Assembly: GCA_947095535.1 (NCBI GenBank)
Contig: OX352774.1
Location: 9,052,001-9,116,000 of the forward strand
Length of the DNA: 64,000 nt
Direction of reading: 5' to 3'
Source of the DNA: Poecilobothrus nobilitatus
Taxonomy: Eukaryota > Arthropoda > Insecta > Diptera > Dolichopodidae
The notes under the pieces were generated by a model that saw only the letters and a program-made list of their open reading frames with translations, was not told the origin of the DNA and did not search any database. Position numbers and translations under genes: made by a program. Position 1 is the first letter of the stretch; every line of letters begins with the position of its first letter. This document shows positions 33,225 through 44,558 of this stretch, piece by piece.

Positions 33225-33770
33225 AAAATTATAATATTGAAACGTTAATTTTTGAGTCTTGCATGGAAAAATGTTTGTACAGATACCGGAAGTTACCAAT
33301 GTTTAAAATTACCATTTTTTCAATTTTTAATTCCTAATAGCTCTTAAAGAGAGTGTGGTACAAAAAAAAATTTAAATAACTTATGCTAATTCTAATCTGC
33401 TCTCAACATTACAAGGTTCTATCTAAAAACGCTACGAAGATATGATGGAGGCACAATTTTGCAAAATTTCAAATAATGGTAAATTTAAATCCGAAATTAC
33501 ACAAAAGTGTAATTTTATATTTATTTATAAAGCTAAAAAAAATTTCTGTCATTTGACGTTTTTAGATTGAAAAAATGTAAAGTAAAATCCGAGATATGCA
33601 CATTTGAATTCTTCAAATTTTGAAAGACTCTATACGCAATGGTCTACATGCATTTTTTTAGGAGACCTATTAATTAAAATTTCATGGTGCTATTTTAACC
33701 GGTAGAAATTTTGTAAAAAAGCAAAGACAGACAGTGACTAAGCAAATAAGCAAATAATTCAATAAGCAAA
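33225..33770 (+). mobile_element. Degenerate Helentron-like repeat, family D (copy D4)
   Basis: Same orientation and order of landmarks as D1: TAATAGCTCTTAAAGAGAG, GGTACAAAAAAAA, TGACGTTTTTAGATTGAAAA, AGGAGACCTATTAATTAAAA, TTTTAACCGGTAGAAATTTT, then AAGACAGACAG, the eroded remains of the GGAC tract. Truncated before the terminal hairpin. Confidence 0.55.
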
Positions 33771-34890
33771 TTTTTCAAAAAAATTTTAAAAAGACTAAGA
33801 AAAATTACATATTTATTTCTGTCAATCATCTTCTATAATTAATATCACACCAATTCAAACTGAAACACGCACTTCTATATATCAACCACCCCCTAATTAA
33901 TACTATACCAATTTTATAAAATAATGGGCTTGGGAATCTCAGACTATTTAAACTCAAAGGCTCTCGATTTAGGTTAAAATAAAATTAAAAAAGGTTTGAA
34001 GAGAGCAGTTTTGACATTTAAGATTAATTTAGATAAAGTAAAAAATTTTGAAGAAAATCAGTGGGATGAACGAACGAAGTTTTTAATGTTACTCTTTTAA
34101 CTTTGGCGATTTTGTGGCTAAAGGTTCCTCTCTTTCATTACTATTTATTTTTTGAAAATTTTTATTTCATGAATAATTCGAATTATTCATAGTTGCTTTT
34201 TCGTCGAATTTTTTAAGTCAGGTCCATTATATCTAAAACGACCCTTAAATATTAAAAATATCCATATTACTTTTTTTTTATTAAAAAAAATTTAATTAAC
34301 TTTTATAATTTTATATGAAGATTTTTCTTTTTATTTGTACCACATTAAAGTTTTCCTCTTTAAAAACTACTTGAAGGTTTTCCATTTAAAAAAAAAGTAT
34401 AATATTTTTGGTATTCAACTGAAAAAAGTTAATTATTGCTTTACTATCAACTATAACATTTTAATATTCATTTTATTTTAATGAAAACATGACATTGAAA
34501 TAGGTTTATTCCTTAAAATCTGTTAATTTATTACAATTTATAGGTATACATTTCTTTCCTTAAATTTATTAATAACTATATAAGTTAGGTCATATATGTA
34601 TTTATGATAAAAATTTTTTTAACTTTGTTTGCCTTTTGATTGTCCCACCCAAGTAATAATTGTACTATGTGTAATTATTGTTGTATAGTTAGATAAATTA
34701 TAAAATACGAATAATTTGAGAGTTTTTTATTCATTTTGATACACAATTTCCAAAGCTTTAGTTTTTTATTAAAATTTAATTAACGATTACACTTTTTTTT
34801 TAAATTACATTTTAGATTACACCTGAGTAAATCTGTTAGCATGGCAGAGAAATTAATTCCAGAAACAAACATCGGTTAGTTACCATGGAT
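33771..34890. other. A/T-rich stretch, no gene recognised
   Basis: No coding-like patch. 33,740-33,770 has short AAGCAAATAAG repeats. Confidence 0.45.
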
Positions 34891-34895
34891 TACAC

Positions 34896-35132
34896 CTAGA
34901 TAGGAGATTCACTTGGCCGCCACACATAAAGGCGAAAAGAGCAAAAACAAACAAACAAACAATACACGTCTCTAAATTGGTTGATTGGGAAAAGATCAAA
35001 ATTACCGTTGAGCAACCAATTACTGATATATAAATCTATTATTAAACCAGTATGGACCTACGGATTAAAATTATGAGGATTTGCCTCAAATTCTAACTCA
35101 GAAATTCTACAGTGGTTTTAAAATTAAGTACT
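34896..35132 (+). pseudogene. Jockey-type LINE reverse transcriptase relic (RT-B)
   Basis: Two frames give consecutive pieces of a Jockey-like reverse transcriptase thumb. LDRRFTWPPHIKAKRA comes from 34,896, corresponding to the 'LD.rLtW..Hi..K' motif. After a frameshift between about 34,945 and 34,972, the reading is LNWLIGKRSKLPLSNQLLIY, then KSIIKPVWTYGLKL, a stop codon (TGA) where Trp is usual, and GFASNSNSEILQWF. Both ends are missing. It stands 60-70 bp before a different LINE end (RT-C), from which it differs in sequence type. It is therefore either a separate insertion or one side of a rearranged element. Confidence 0.75.
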
Positions 35133-35193
35133 TAAATCTCATGCTCAACTTAAGTACTTAAATCTCTTGGAAAAGAAACACTTCAATCCCAAC

Positions 35194-35577
35194 TTTTCAA
35201 GGGGAAGTTTTGCAAATACACTTACCCTGTTTTACAAATACCTTATAGGGTTGTGTTCTTGTTCTAACGAAATTAAATGTTTGATGCCTCCTCTCAAAGC
35301 ATCCCAAAGAGAAACAAGGAGAGCCTCTGCTACCCATCCCTATGTAGTTCAAATTCCCAGATGGTATAATTCGGCTTATGGAAGAACGTTTGTAGTACGA
35401 ACATCGAAAATGTGGAACCATCTTCCACCTCATGTGTTCCCCAGAATTGGTGATGATTACATTTACAACGTGCAAAGATTCAAGGTGAATATTAACGACT
35501 TCGTATATGCCTGCCAATTTATGCCAATTACTGCCAACAATATGGCTGCCAATTTGAAATCTATTTTCATTCCTTAA
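35194..35577 (+). pseudogene. LINE reverse transcriptase C-terminus (RT-C)
   Basis: An open frame (initiator uncertain; it is a truncated 3' end, so the ATG at 35,167 is not meaningful) encodes the C-terminal tail of the family seen in RT-A and RT-D. Motifs are LTLFYKYLIG, MPPLKASQRETRRAS, HPYVVQIPRWYNSAYGRTFV, VRTSKMWNHLPPHVFP, and then a stop TAA at 35,575. It is uninterrupted over about 125 codons, the longest plausible coding stretch in the window, which suggests it is the youngest LINE copy here. No catalytic domain remains. It is followed by a 3' UTR and A-rich tail. Confidence 0.8.
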
Positions 35578-35762
35578 CTCAACTTCCTCTGACCAAACAG
35601 TACATTAGTACTAAAGGTCGTATAAACTATTGTTTGGTCAAAAATGGGAGATGGTGTTTAGTGGGTTAAAGTCTCACACACTCATAGAGGACCCGTGCTC
35701 GTTTTTTCTCTATAGTGCCTTTCGATGATTCCCACCAACCCTCTCAAAAAAAAAATAAATAT
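35578..35762 (+). mobile_element. 3' UTR and A-rich tail of RT-C
   Basis: About 160 bp, less A/T-rich than the surroundings, with CTGACCAAACAGTACATTAG, GTGGGTTAAAGTCTCACACA and AGAGGACCCGTGCTCG, then CTCAAAAAAAAAATAAATAT. The last part is read as the poly-A end of the retrotransposon. Confidence 0.55.
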
Positions 35763-36221
35763 AAGTAATACAATAATTATTGTACAAGATAAGAAATGGC
35801 GCAAGGTGAAACTTTGTGAATACGATATGCTATCAACAGTAAATTTATAATTTGTAGGATTTTCAGTATGCTTAAATGAACAATAAAGCTAACTTTAGAT
35901 AATCTTATCTAGTATACTACTTTCCACTGTAATTATACGTATACATTTGTGAAACGATTATACGATTTAGAAAAAACGATTATAGATCAAACTACCTATT
36001 ATAGATTATATATAGGAATTATTAATCTTGTTTAAAAATTTGTATCACATCTCTCTTGGAAAAATTTGTACCTATTTATAATAATTAAACTTTTTTTTAC
36101 GTCCCCGATCTCTTAAAAAAAAAATCTAGAAAACAAAAGTCTAGAAAAAAAAACTAAAAATCTTAAATTTGAAGTAGCTAGATTTTTTTTGTATTTATTT
36201 ACCAAAACAAGAAACAACAAA

Positions 36222-36240
36222 ATATATATATATATATATA
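36222..36240 (+). repeat. (TA)n microsatellite
   Basis: Uninterrupted AT repeat. Confidence 0.85.
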
Positions 36241-36536
36241 GCCTTAATTTTGTAACTATCTGTCAAATCTTTCCCAATTTTTTTTTTCCATATTAGTGTC
36301 CGGATTTCTTATTTAGTACTCAGTTATACAATTATTTTAAACTATTACTGATTCGATGTAATAATCAATTTACTTTCAAATCACGCTTTAACACCAATTT
36401 TGGGTTTTTTTTTTGTTCTGAGCATACTTTAATAATTATTTTAATGTTGTACTATAAAGAATTGTAAGAACGGTTTCAAAAATCAGGAACGACTCATAAC
36501 TCAAATGAACAGAAATAAAAAATATTTTAAAATCAC

Positions 36537-36596
36537 CATAATATTCCATAGAAATAAGAACTTTCTGTACTCTAATCCTTGTTCATCCATTTTCAA
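36537..36596 (-). other. Candidate internal exon, 60 nt (speculative)
   Basis: On the minus strand a pyrimidine-rich acceptor TCTGTTTTCCAG precedes twenty open codons reading LKMDEQGLEYRKFLFLWNIM, then GTGATT as a weak donor. The frame also remains open upstream to 36,731. The hydrophilic first half is protein-like. The second half is typical of A/T-rich chance sequence. No homologue is known to me. Confidence 0.15.
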
Positions 36597-37984
36597 CTGA
36601 AAAACAGACCAAAATTTTTTGCTGCAGTCAATAGTGAATCTGTTTGTGTGCTGGTAGCTTACAAAACTACGATTAAAAGCACTAAAATGCTGTCTAGTAA
36701 TTATCAAAATTAACTTTAAACATAACCACAATTCAATGGATTTACTGTTATAATAAATATGTCATAAATTTCGCCAAGGAAAAGAAGCCCCAAATTGCAA
36801 AACTAAAATTCGCGATACAAAAAGTTTCACCTTTTCGAAAATTTGGAATTAAAAATTGCAATGCAAAGATCCTAGCATACTAATTGCCAAAAGAGAAATA
36901 CAAACTCGTTTAAATCTTTTTTTGAAAATTGTCATTCGACAGCTTTGATAGTTTTCATTAAGTTCAATTTTCCGTTGTAAATATTTTCTTTTTAAAGAAA
37001 AATGTAAAATTTTTCTATTTTACGCGATAATTTAATATTTCAGTTGGGGATGCCGCTATTTTATTAACCGATGAATAAGCAATCAAGCGAAAGTGGATTC
37101 ATTATCAAATATTTGTTAAAAGGTAATCGACATTCGAATAAAATTTTTTATTTAGTACAAAATAAATATCTAAAATGGTCAAAATTTTGAAATATACGTT
37201 CAAGGTGGTTCGTGAACTTTTTCATCCGTTAAATTAATATGTTAAAAGCAGTAAACATAAACTTAACACGTATTCACAAACCCACATACTTATGGATACA
37301 TAAAACCAAATACATAATATTAGAAATAAAACAAAAATGCCTATTTTTTTTTTATTTAAAAATAACAAAAAAATTTACTTAATCTGCTCTTGACTTAATT
37401 GTGGTGTTTATCTATACGATTGCTTATACAACTTTGTTTTATTTTACATCTTTTGAAAATTATTTGGATTAAGAGGATTTACCAATTTTATTTTTAATTT
37501 TATTTTATTACCTACCAATACAAAAAAAAAAATTTACAAAAATAAAGGAAAATGTTATATTCACCTGCCAAATAAAACACTAAAAAAAAAAAATACAAAA
37601 CAAAAAGAAGCCATATTAGTTTTAGAATGGTTTGCGAATTAGATAAGTTGTTATAACAAAATAGCAAAGTTTGCATGCTTATGGATTATTGTTTGGTTTC
37701 TTTTTCTTTTATACTTTTAATTTCTTTGTCAATGAACAGTACGAGGTCAAAGGTAAATTTCATGGTTCCTCTTTTTTTAGTTTTTTGTATTTTTTTGTTT
37801 TTTATAGCAGATCAAATAACTAAAATTTGTAAAATAATACTGTAATAACTTCCTCAGTTTCAAAAAATAATTATAAGCATAGAAAAAAGGATAAAAATCA
37901 AAACTTTATTTTTCAAGTCTTTATACTACCAAAAAAAATCCTTTTGTTTTTAATATATGGGTTCTAAGCGATAATGTATATAAG

Positions 37985-38075
37985 AGGAGCGTCAGTTCCC
38001 TAAAAGTTCGAAAAAGTACTATTTTTAAATTACGATAACTGAAGTTATTTACTATTATATTTTTAGTTTCATATT
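37985..38075 (-). mobile_element. Family-D fragment (D5)
   Basis: GGAGCGTCAGTTCCCTAAAA and TTCGAAAAAGTACTATTTTT match the GGAGCTACAGCTCC / CAAAAAAGCTC block of D3. SINE-4 follows immediately, and may be inserted into it. Confidence 0.4.
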
Positions 38076-38094
38076 ATCATTTTAAAAATAAAGG

Positions 38095-38252
38095 GAATCC
38101 TCTGTAGCCTGGTGGGTAAGAGCATAGAAAATAAGCTGTAAGCACTGAGGGAGTGTGGATTCGAATTCTACACACATCTTAAGAAATTACCCTTACGTCA
38201 TTTATAGCAACACCTACATTTATGAGGCAAGAGAATAAACTAAAAAAAAAAA
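38095..38252 (+). mobile_element. tRNA-derived SINE with internal deletion (SINE-4)
   Basis: A strong box A-like TAGCCTGGTGGGTAAGAGC lies at 38,105-38,123 and a box B-like GGATTCGAATTCT at 38,157-38,169, with normal spacing. The body has CCCTTACGTCATTTATAGC and then jumps to CATTTATGAGGCAAG. It lacks about 40 bp (the CTGAACAGG...TTTCCTGTCC part) that SINE-3 has. A poly-A tail follows at 38,242-38,252. Confidence 0.75.
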
Positions 38253-39180
38253 GTATACGTCTTTAAGAATGCTTAATTTTTGCATACTGTCTTGTTTAAC
38301 TTTTATATTAAACTTCATTTTAAAATATAAAGCTGGCATAAGATATTAACTTATTTTATTACATCTATAGCTTTTATATAGTTATACACAAAGAAAACAG
38401 ACAGCAAAAATAAAATCACACCTTGCCTTCATCTTTCCTAGTCTCAGAGGTTCGTCTCTTAAGTACTTCAGATCAATATTGAACTTAAGTAGTTGTTGTA
38501 TATTAATCTTTTAAGAACAGCATTGTGTACCATATATTTATTTGTGACGCGTAATTCTAACCTAATCTGAATTGTTTATTAAATGGTTTATTAATTATTA
38601 TTTCACTTAATTCTATTACCAATCTTCTATGCTAAATTTTTATATATTTTAATCGAGCTAATTTTAAACTTCATTTATTCTATTCCGGATACAGAAACCT
38701 TTAAACAACAGTTTTTGTTCGACATTATGTAATTAAAACAATAAATACAAAATAATTTTATATTTATAAGCAAAAATAAAAAACGAATTCCGGATTTAAA
38801 AAAATATTTTTGTCAATCTTTAGAGATATTTTTTTTTTTATGATATAATTAAAGGAAAACCTAAGGTAATTTTATAATATTTTGAACATATATAATTAAA
38901 ATTCATTAATTTTATTGACAATACAATAATAACATTGAATATTTTTATCATTTAAATTTAATTTTATTAAATTTACTATTAACATCACAAATATTTTCTC
39001 ATCATCAATTTAAAATGTTTTTCCCTCAGTTAATTTTAACATAAGACAGTCAAAGCAAATACTAGAAGTCAAAGCTTTCAAGCAAAAATTTTAAATATTT
39101 ACGTAATTGCAATAATTCTTATTGACTGATTGAAATACACATACAACAAAAAAAAAAAAAAGGTTAAATTTACATGATTA
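38253..39180. other. A/T-rich stretch, one candidate exon
   Basis: Only the candidate exon at 38,422-38,483 stands out. The rest is homopolymer-rich. Confidence 0.45.
38422..38483 (-). other. Candidate coding island, 62 nt (speculative)
   Basis: A G+C-richer patch. On the minus strand it reads FNIDLKYLRDEPLRLGKMKA between AG (38,484-38,485) and GTGTGA (from 38,421 downward). The acceptor has no good pyrimidine tract. The composition is protein-like, but the peptide was not recognised. A decayed transposon fragment is equally possible. Confidence 0.15.
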
Positions 39181-39254
39181 TTATTAGTTTTACCTTAATG
39201 ACAGTTTTTTTTAGCGCATTTAAAAAAAAATAGTTTTGAAAAATTTACTTATCG

Positions 39255-39850
39255 TTTTGGGTTTGCCCGTCCTTCTGCCCCTTTGTATACAAAATTTTTG
39301 CACGGGTTTAGATGAAGTTATGATGTTATTTAACTATTTTTTATCTCATAAAAAAATAATATTAAGGAATAACTGTAAGCTACACCCATTGTGAAACTAC
39401 AGCACAACAAAGTTAGAAAAAACACTATATTTTCAATTGTTAATATCTCAACCTTTGCTTTATATTTTTTCAACATGAAATCATTAAATGAAAGGAAATT
39501 TTTTTAATCAATCTTCCCAACATTTTTATTTAAAATCTAGAAGATAGATGAAAGATTTTTATTAGGAGTAAGATCTTTAAAAATTAGCTTAATTTAGATA
39601 TCGTCAAAAACTTTTTTTCTACTTCCCTCTGTTTAAGAGCTAAAAATTAGAAAAATCCGCTATTTTTAGATACTTTTAATGTGGGACACCTGTTGAAATT
39701 TGTCATAAGTATGATTTAAAATATAGATTTAGAATATAGATTTAGAATGTCGTAATTTAAAAGGTCGAATTTTTCTAAAACCGAACGGAAGTGTCACTCA
39801 AGTGTTTTCACAATTTTAAGTAAGAAATTTTAGTGCAGAAATAGTCATAA
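39255..39850 (-). mobile_element. Degenerate Helentron-like repeat, family D (copy D6)
   Basis: Begins (reading plus) with GCCCGTCCTTCTGCCCC, an eroded GTCC tract. It continues with TACAAAATTTTTG, GTGAAACTACAGCACAACAA, AATATCTCAACCTTTGCTTT and TTTTTCAACATGAAATCATT, all equivalent to positions in D3/D7. It is more diverged than D7. Confidence 0.5.
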
Positions 39851-40378
39851 TTCCAAAATGTTTTTTTTGGCGTTTGAAAAAAATGTGCCATATAGAAAAA
39901 AATCTTCTTAGATATATGCATTTATTTTATTTTCTATAACTTTGATTTTCATTTGCAAATCTTGATTAAGTTCTTATCAATTATATTAATCTTTAAATAC
40001 AAATTATTGCTCCTCCTTCTTAATTCCACCTTAATCGCAATAAGATGAAATAATTATACTACTGTATTATTTATCTATGTAATGTTCAAAACCTATTATT
40101 TTAGTTTTAATTTATTTTTCGTGTCACATTATCTATACGAACCATTTTTTCATGTGAATTTTAAAGATTATTAATTCAAAATGATTCATTCAATTACATT
40201 GAATTAATAAATTTAATTTCAATGTAAAATTTAATAAAATTCTTTTTATAGTTGTTTAGATGCTGTAAAAAATAGTTATTCTGCACATAGGAAACACCGT
40301 TACTTATAGAAAACAACAGGATCGTATAAAAATTGTGAAATAACAAAATAATTTTTACACTTTTTAGCACATTCCCAA

Positions 40379-40915
40379 AAATATTTTGAAAAAATGTACC
40401 TACTAGTTTCACTCTATCCATCCGTCCGACTGTCCGTCCGTCCGTCTATCCGTCTGTTTACAAAACTTCTATACCGTTAAAAATAGAAAAAACAAATTTA
40501 ACCATGGGTAAGTCTCATAAAAAAATTAATGTTGTAGAACAACTTTTTCATGTAGCCCCATCCTTTACGGAGTTGTAGCTCCTCCAACTTTGAAAAAGCC
40601 CTATTTTTAAATGTGTATATCTCAAGTTCTGCTTAACGTTTTTTCAATCTGAAAACGCCATTCAACAAGAATTTTTTACCTTAAAATAAATCAATATCAA
40701 AATTATATAAACATTTTTAAATTTAGTATTTAAATTTACCGTTATGTGAAAATCAAATTTTGCAATATTTTTCTTCATAACTCCAAAACACTTTTAGATA
40801 CGAACTTGAAATTTTAAGACAAGAAAAAACTTTTAGGAAAGAACTTTTAGAACTAGTATAAGTTTCCGTAGAACATTTTTTGTACCACCCCCTGTTTAAT
40901 AGCTATTAGTGCTCA
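40379..40915 (-). mobile_element. Helentron-like repeat, family D (copy D7)
   Basis: A GTCC tract at 40,416-40,454 is followed by TGTTTACAAAACTTCTATAC, AACCATGGGTAAGTCTCATA, TTTTTCATGTAGCCCCATCC, GGAGTTGTAGCTCC, TTTTTTCAATCTGAAAACGC and, at the far end, TACCACCCCCTGTTTAATAG. This is the longest alignable partner of D1 and D4, on the opposite strand. The terminal GGGTATA hairpin is missing. Confidence 0.6.
40416..40454 (+). repeat. (GTCC/GTCT)n microsatellite of D7
   Basis: Imperfect ATCC, GTCC and GTCT units, the GTCY pattern expected of mini-me elements. Confidence 0.85.
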
Positions 40916-40979
40916 CCAACGGTCGAACGGACGTGAAAATGGTTGACTAGGAGCTTCAAAACAGCTTTAAACTTTATAA

Positions 40980-41835
40980 AACTATTATTATTACCATATA
41001 TATAAGAATTTATCGCGACCTTACCAACATAATAAAAAATATATTTTATTCAATAAATAATAAACTAAACACACTACATATAAATCATATTGGCAATGAT
41101 GATATTCATATATATCCATTTAATAATAATTAATAAAATAAGTAATAACAAATAAATATAGGAAATTTTATTATCAAAAACACAAACCTTAAATTTTTAG
41201 TTTTTATAAAAGCGAAAGACTTTAAAGGTAATTTTGTTAAATAAATATTAAGTTAAATGATATAAAAACATAAGAAATTTTATGTTAAGAAACCTTAACA
41301 TAAACTTAACATGACCTTATTATAATTGAAAGAAATTGATATTTTTCCCATTTTTAAAAAAATGGGTTCATATAATATAATATATATGGGTACAATTAAG
41401 AATCCATTAATATTGCTAGCCGTGGCAAAAATAACGATGATGCCACATTTTATTTTTATTTTGCCTTTGTGTTTATAAATTTGCCTTAATTTTTTTTTCT
41501 ATTACATCAAGTAAGTGATTGCGAATTCAAATAAGTGATTTTTCAATTCTGAATAGGGGATCAATTAAATAGGAGATATTATCTTAGGAGAAGAAAATCA
41601 GCGCCACTTCAGAGTACTTGAAAACATTTTTAACGAAAAACCATAATTTAGGTGATTTGTCATAGGAAAGTATTAAAATTGTACCTTGTAAACCTTGTAA
41701 AGTATTATAATATAAAAAAGTTTATGATGGTTCAAAAATGAAACTTTTAAGAAGTCATTTCGTTAGTACGATAACGTAAATTTATTTGCATCTAAGGCAA
41801 TTGTGCGATTGCGCAGCCATTTTCCCAGTTATTAT
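40980..41835 (+). mobile_element. Diverged Helitron-like copy C1
   Basis: Shares ATCGCGACCTTACCAACATA (against GGCGAGACCTTGCC in C2), GGCAATGATGATATT, a TTTTTTTTCTATTACATC block and ACGATAACGTAAATTTATTT with C2 and C3. The 3' hairpin survives as TGCGATTGCGCA (41,804-41,815), but CTAG has decayed to CCAG. It abuts C2 with only a few bases between. Confidence 0.6.
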
Positions 41836-42251
41836 ATACTTTCTTGTCTATAATATAATACACAAGATGTTGGCGAGACCTTGCCGACATGTAAAAATAT
41901 TTATTTTATATCTATAATAAAACACTCACACTGAATGTAAACTAAACTGGCAATGATGATATTTCTGTATATTTATTTAATAATTTAAAATTTTATTACC
42001 AGAGACACAAATCTTTGTCTCAAAGTATTATCAAGAGGCACAAACCGTTAATTAAAAATATAAACAAATTTAGTAAATATTATTACCAGAGACTAAATGT
42101 TCCACTAGAAGTATTGTCAGAGACACAAACCGTTCAATAAAAGTGGGTACAGTCAAAAAAGGAAAAGTACATAGGTACTTAAAAAACACATTTTCAATAA
42201 AAATAAATTCAGCAAATTTTTAATTTTTAAATTTGACCGCCACGTCCTTAT

Positions 42252-42278
42252 GCGACCAGTTCCTTATGAACTGGTCGC
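42252..42278 (+). repeat. Perfect 11-bp stem hairpin inside C2
   Basis: GCGACCAGTTC-CTTAT-GAACTGGTCGC, with an outer ACCGC/GCGGT pair that could extend the stem. In C3 the first arm is deleted, leaving GAACTGGTCGCAGCGGT only, so the hairpin is polymorphic within the family. Confidence 0.75.
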
Positions 42279-43848
42279 AGCGGTAAATTAAAAATAAATT
42301 ATTATTCCTCTGTTGGCAGTTTTCAAATGACTCTTTGTTTTGAAAAAAATAAAAGTACTCTTAATAAAATTAAAAGACCTGAAAGTGAAAAGAGCAAAGT
42401 TTATAGCAAGCCTTATATTTATAAGAAAAAAATAATAGGCCGATTTAATTCTTGATTTTGTTTGCACTATTATAAAAGCTGGTAAATCCTTCGCAACAGA
42501 CTTTATAGTAGTTTTGTTTATTTAGGTTAGAATTTTGATTTTTTAAGCTGAATTTTTGATATAACATAAAATATTCGAATTTTTTTTATTAATATAAAAT
42601 TCGGCAGACTTAGCTAATTATATTTCATAACAGAAATCAGAAACTTACTAAATATTATAGAAATGGATATTTTTCTTAAAAAAAAAAGAAAAATTAACAT
42701 AGAAAATATCATTTTGGAAGCCTTCTCTCACAATAGATTCATAATTTTGTACTAATTTATTATTAGACCATTAAATTAAAAAGCTGTCGAAAACGACCGT
42801 CACGGAGGAAGGAGACCCCGAAAATTTATGAAATTACATTATCAGAGACATGAATCTTTTATTAAATATACCAAAGACCTCTTCTTTAAATAAAATAAAT
42901 TCAGCAAATTTTTTTCAAGCAAAAAAAAAATAAACGCAAAAGACTTGAAAGTAGTTTTGGTAATTGAAGTAATTTCGCGGCGAAAACAACCGTTTTTCAT
43001 CTATATAAAAATTTTGTTTTTAAAACTAAAGAAAAATAGAGAGTAAAATTTTAACAAATATTAAAATTATTTCGATTATTGGGAGTGTTTTAAATGTAAC
43101 AAAAAACGAGGAAGAGTGCAGTAGAGTAGACTGTGTCAACTCTGGGATACCCGTATGAACGTAATATATCCTGTTTCTATAAAACTTGATCATCTTTTAA
43201 AAACATTCAGAGTTTTAGTACCGAACTACAGAGATATATTTATGTAAATTGTGGAGTTGTATGATAGCTACCCGAATCTATTGCGCCTAGCTTCATTAAG
43301 TTCCAAGAAATGCAAAAAGCCTGAACCGGCTGCTTTAGACCATTCAAATTTTACAAAAGTTTTTGGCATGCAACTCGACACTTTTTCACTAAATTTCAGA
43401 TAGCTAGCTTCAATAGACACTGAGTTATTTTCATTTAAAAAGAGAAGTTGTATGGCAACTATCCGAACCTGTCATATCATCACAACAAAATTTTACAGAA
43501 GTTGTTGCATAAAACTCGATCATCATTTGCAAAATTTCAGATACCTAGATTGAATAGACACTGGGTTATTTCCATTTAAAGAAAGAAGTTGTATGGCAGC
43601 TACTCGAACCCGGCGGCCGAAAATGCTGGAGTTAAATAGCAAAACTAACAATTTTGTAAAAGTGACGTAAAAAAAATTTCAGCCTCCTAATTCCTTTATT
43701 TTTTGAGTTATCGTGCGGACGGACACTGAGTTATTTTCATTTAAAAAGAGAAGTTGTATGGCAGCTACCCGAACCCGTCGCACCACCACAACCAAATTTT
43801 GCAGAAGTTGTTGCCATAAAACTTGATCATCATTTGCAAGATTTCAGA

Positions 43849-44366
43849 CGCCTAGCTTTATTAACTTCCAAGAGGTGCAAGAAGCCTGAACCGGCTGTTC
43901 TAGGCCAAACAAATTTTACAAAAGTTGTTGGCATATAACTCGACACTTCTTTATTAAATTTCAGATTCCTAGCTTCAATAAACACTGAGTTATTCTCATT
44001 TAACCGGATAAGTTGTATGGCAGCTACCCGAACCCGCCGCACCACCACAACCAAATTTTACAAAAATTGTTGCCATAAAACTTGATCATCATTTGCAAAA
44101 TTTCAGACGCCTAGCTTCATTAGGTTCCAAGAGGTGCAAGAAGTCTGAACCGACTGCTCTAGACCAACCAAATTTTACAAAAGTTGTTGGCATGTAACTC
44201 GACACCTCTTTACTAAATTTCAGATTCCTAGCTTCAATAAACACTGAGTTATTTTCATTTAAACGGAGAAGTTGTATGGCAGCTACCCGAACGCGCTACT
44301 CCAGCACAACCAAATTTTACAGAAGTTGTTGCCATAAGACTTGATCATCATTTGCAAAATTTCAGA
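43849..44366 (+). repeat. Two ~259-bp tandem units in M2
   Basis: CGCCTAGCTT recurs at 43,849 and 44,108 (259 bp), homologous to the units of M1 and M3. Confidence 0.85.
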
Positions 44367-44540
44367 AACCTAGCTTGAATAGATACTGAGTTATTTCTAT
44401 ATAAAGATAGAAGTTGTATGGCAGCTACTCGAACCCGCCGACCGAAAATGTTGGATTTAAATAGCAAAACTAACAATTTTGCAAAAGTGACGTAAAAAAA
44501 ATTTCAGCCCCCTAGCTCCTTTATTTTTTGAGTTATCGTG

Positions 44541-44558
44541 CGGACGGACGGACGGACG
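44541..44558 (+). repeat. (GGAC)n microsatellite of M2
   Basis: Four GGAC units against about nine in M1 and seven in M3, at the identical position: a copy-specific expansion. Confidence 0.9.

Larger units (their letters stand above)
35763..38094. other. A/T-rich stretch, mostly without features
   Basis: Contains a (TA)n run at 36,222-36,240, a candidate exon at 36,537-36,596 (minus), and a family-D scrap at 37,985-38,075. Otherwise homopolymer-rich. Confidence 0.45.

Noticed and set aside
35197..35517. 106-codon minus-strand frame opposite RT-C
   Set aside because: A shadow of the plus-strand LINE frame, whose motifs are unmistakable.
40390..40420. CTAG near 40,403 as a Helitron 3' end
   Set aside because: No hairpin upstream, and the site lies at the edge of a family-D copy in the opposite orientation.
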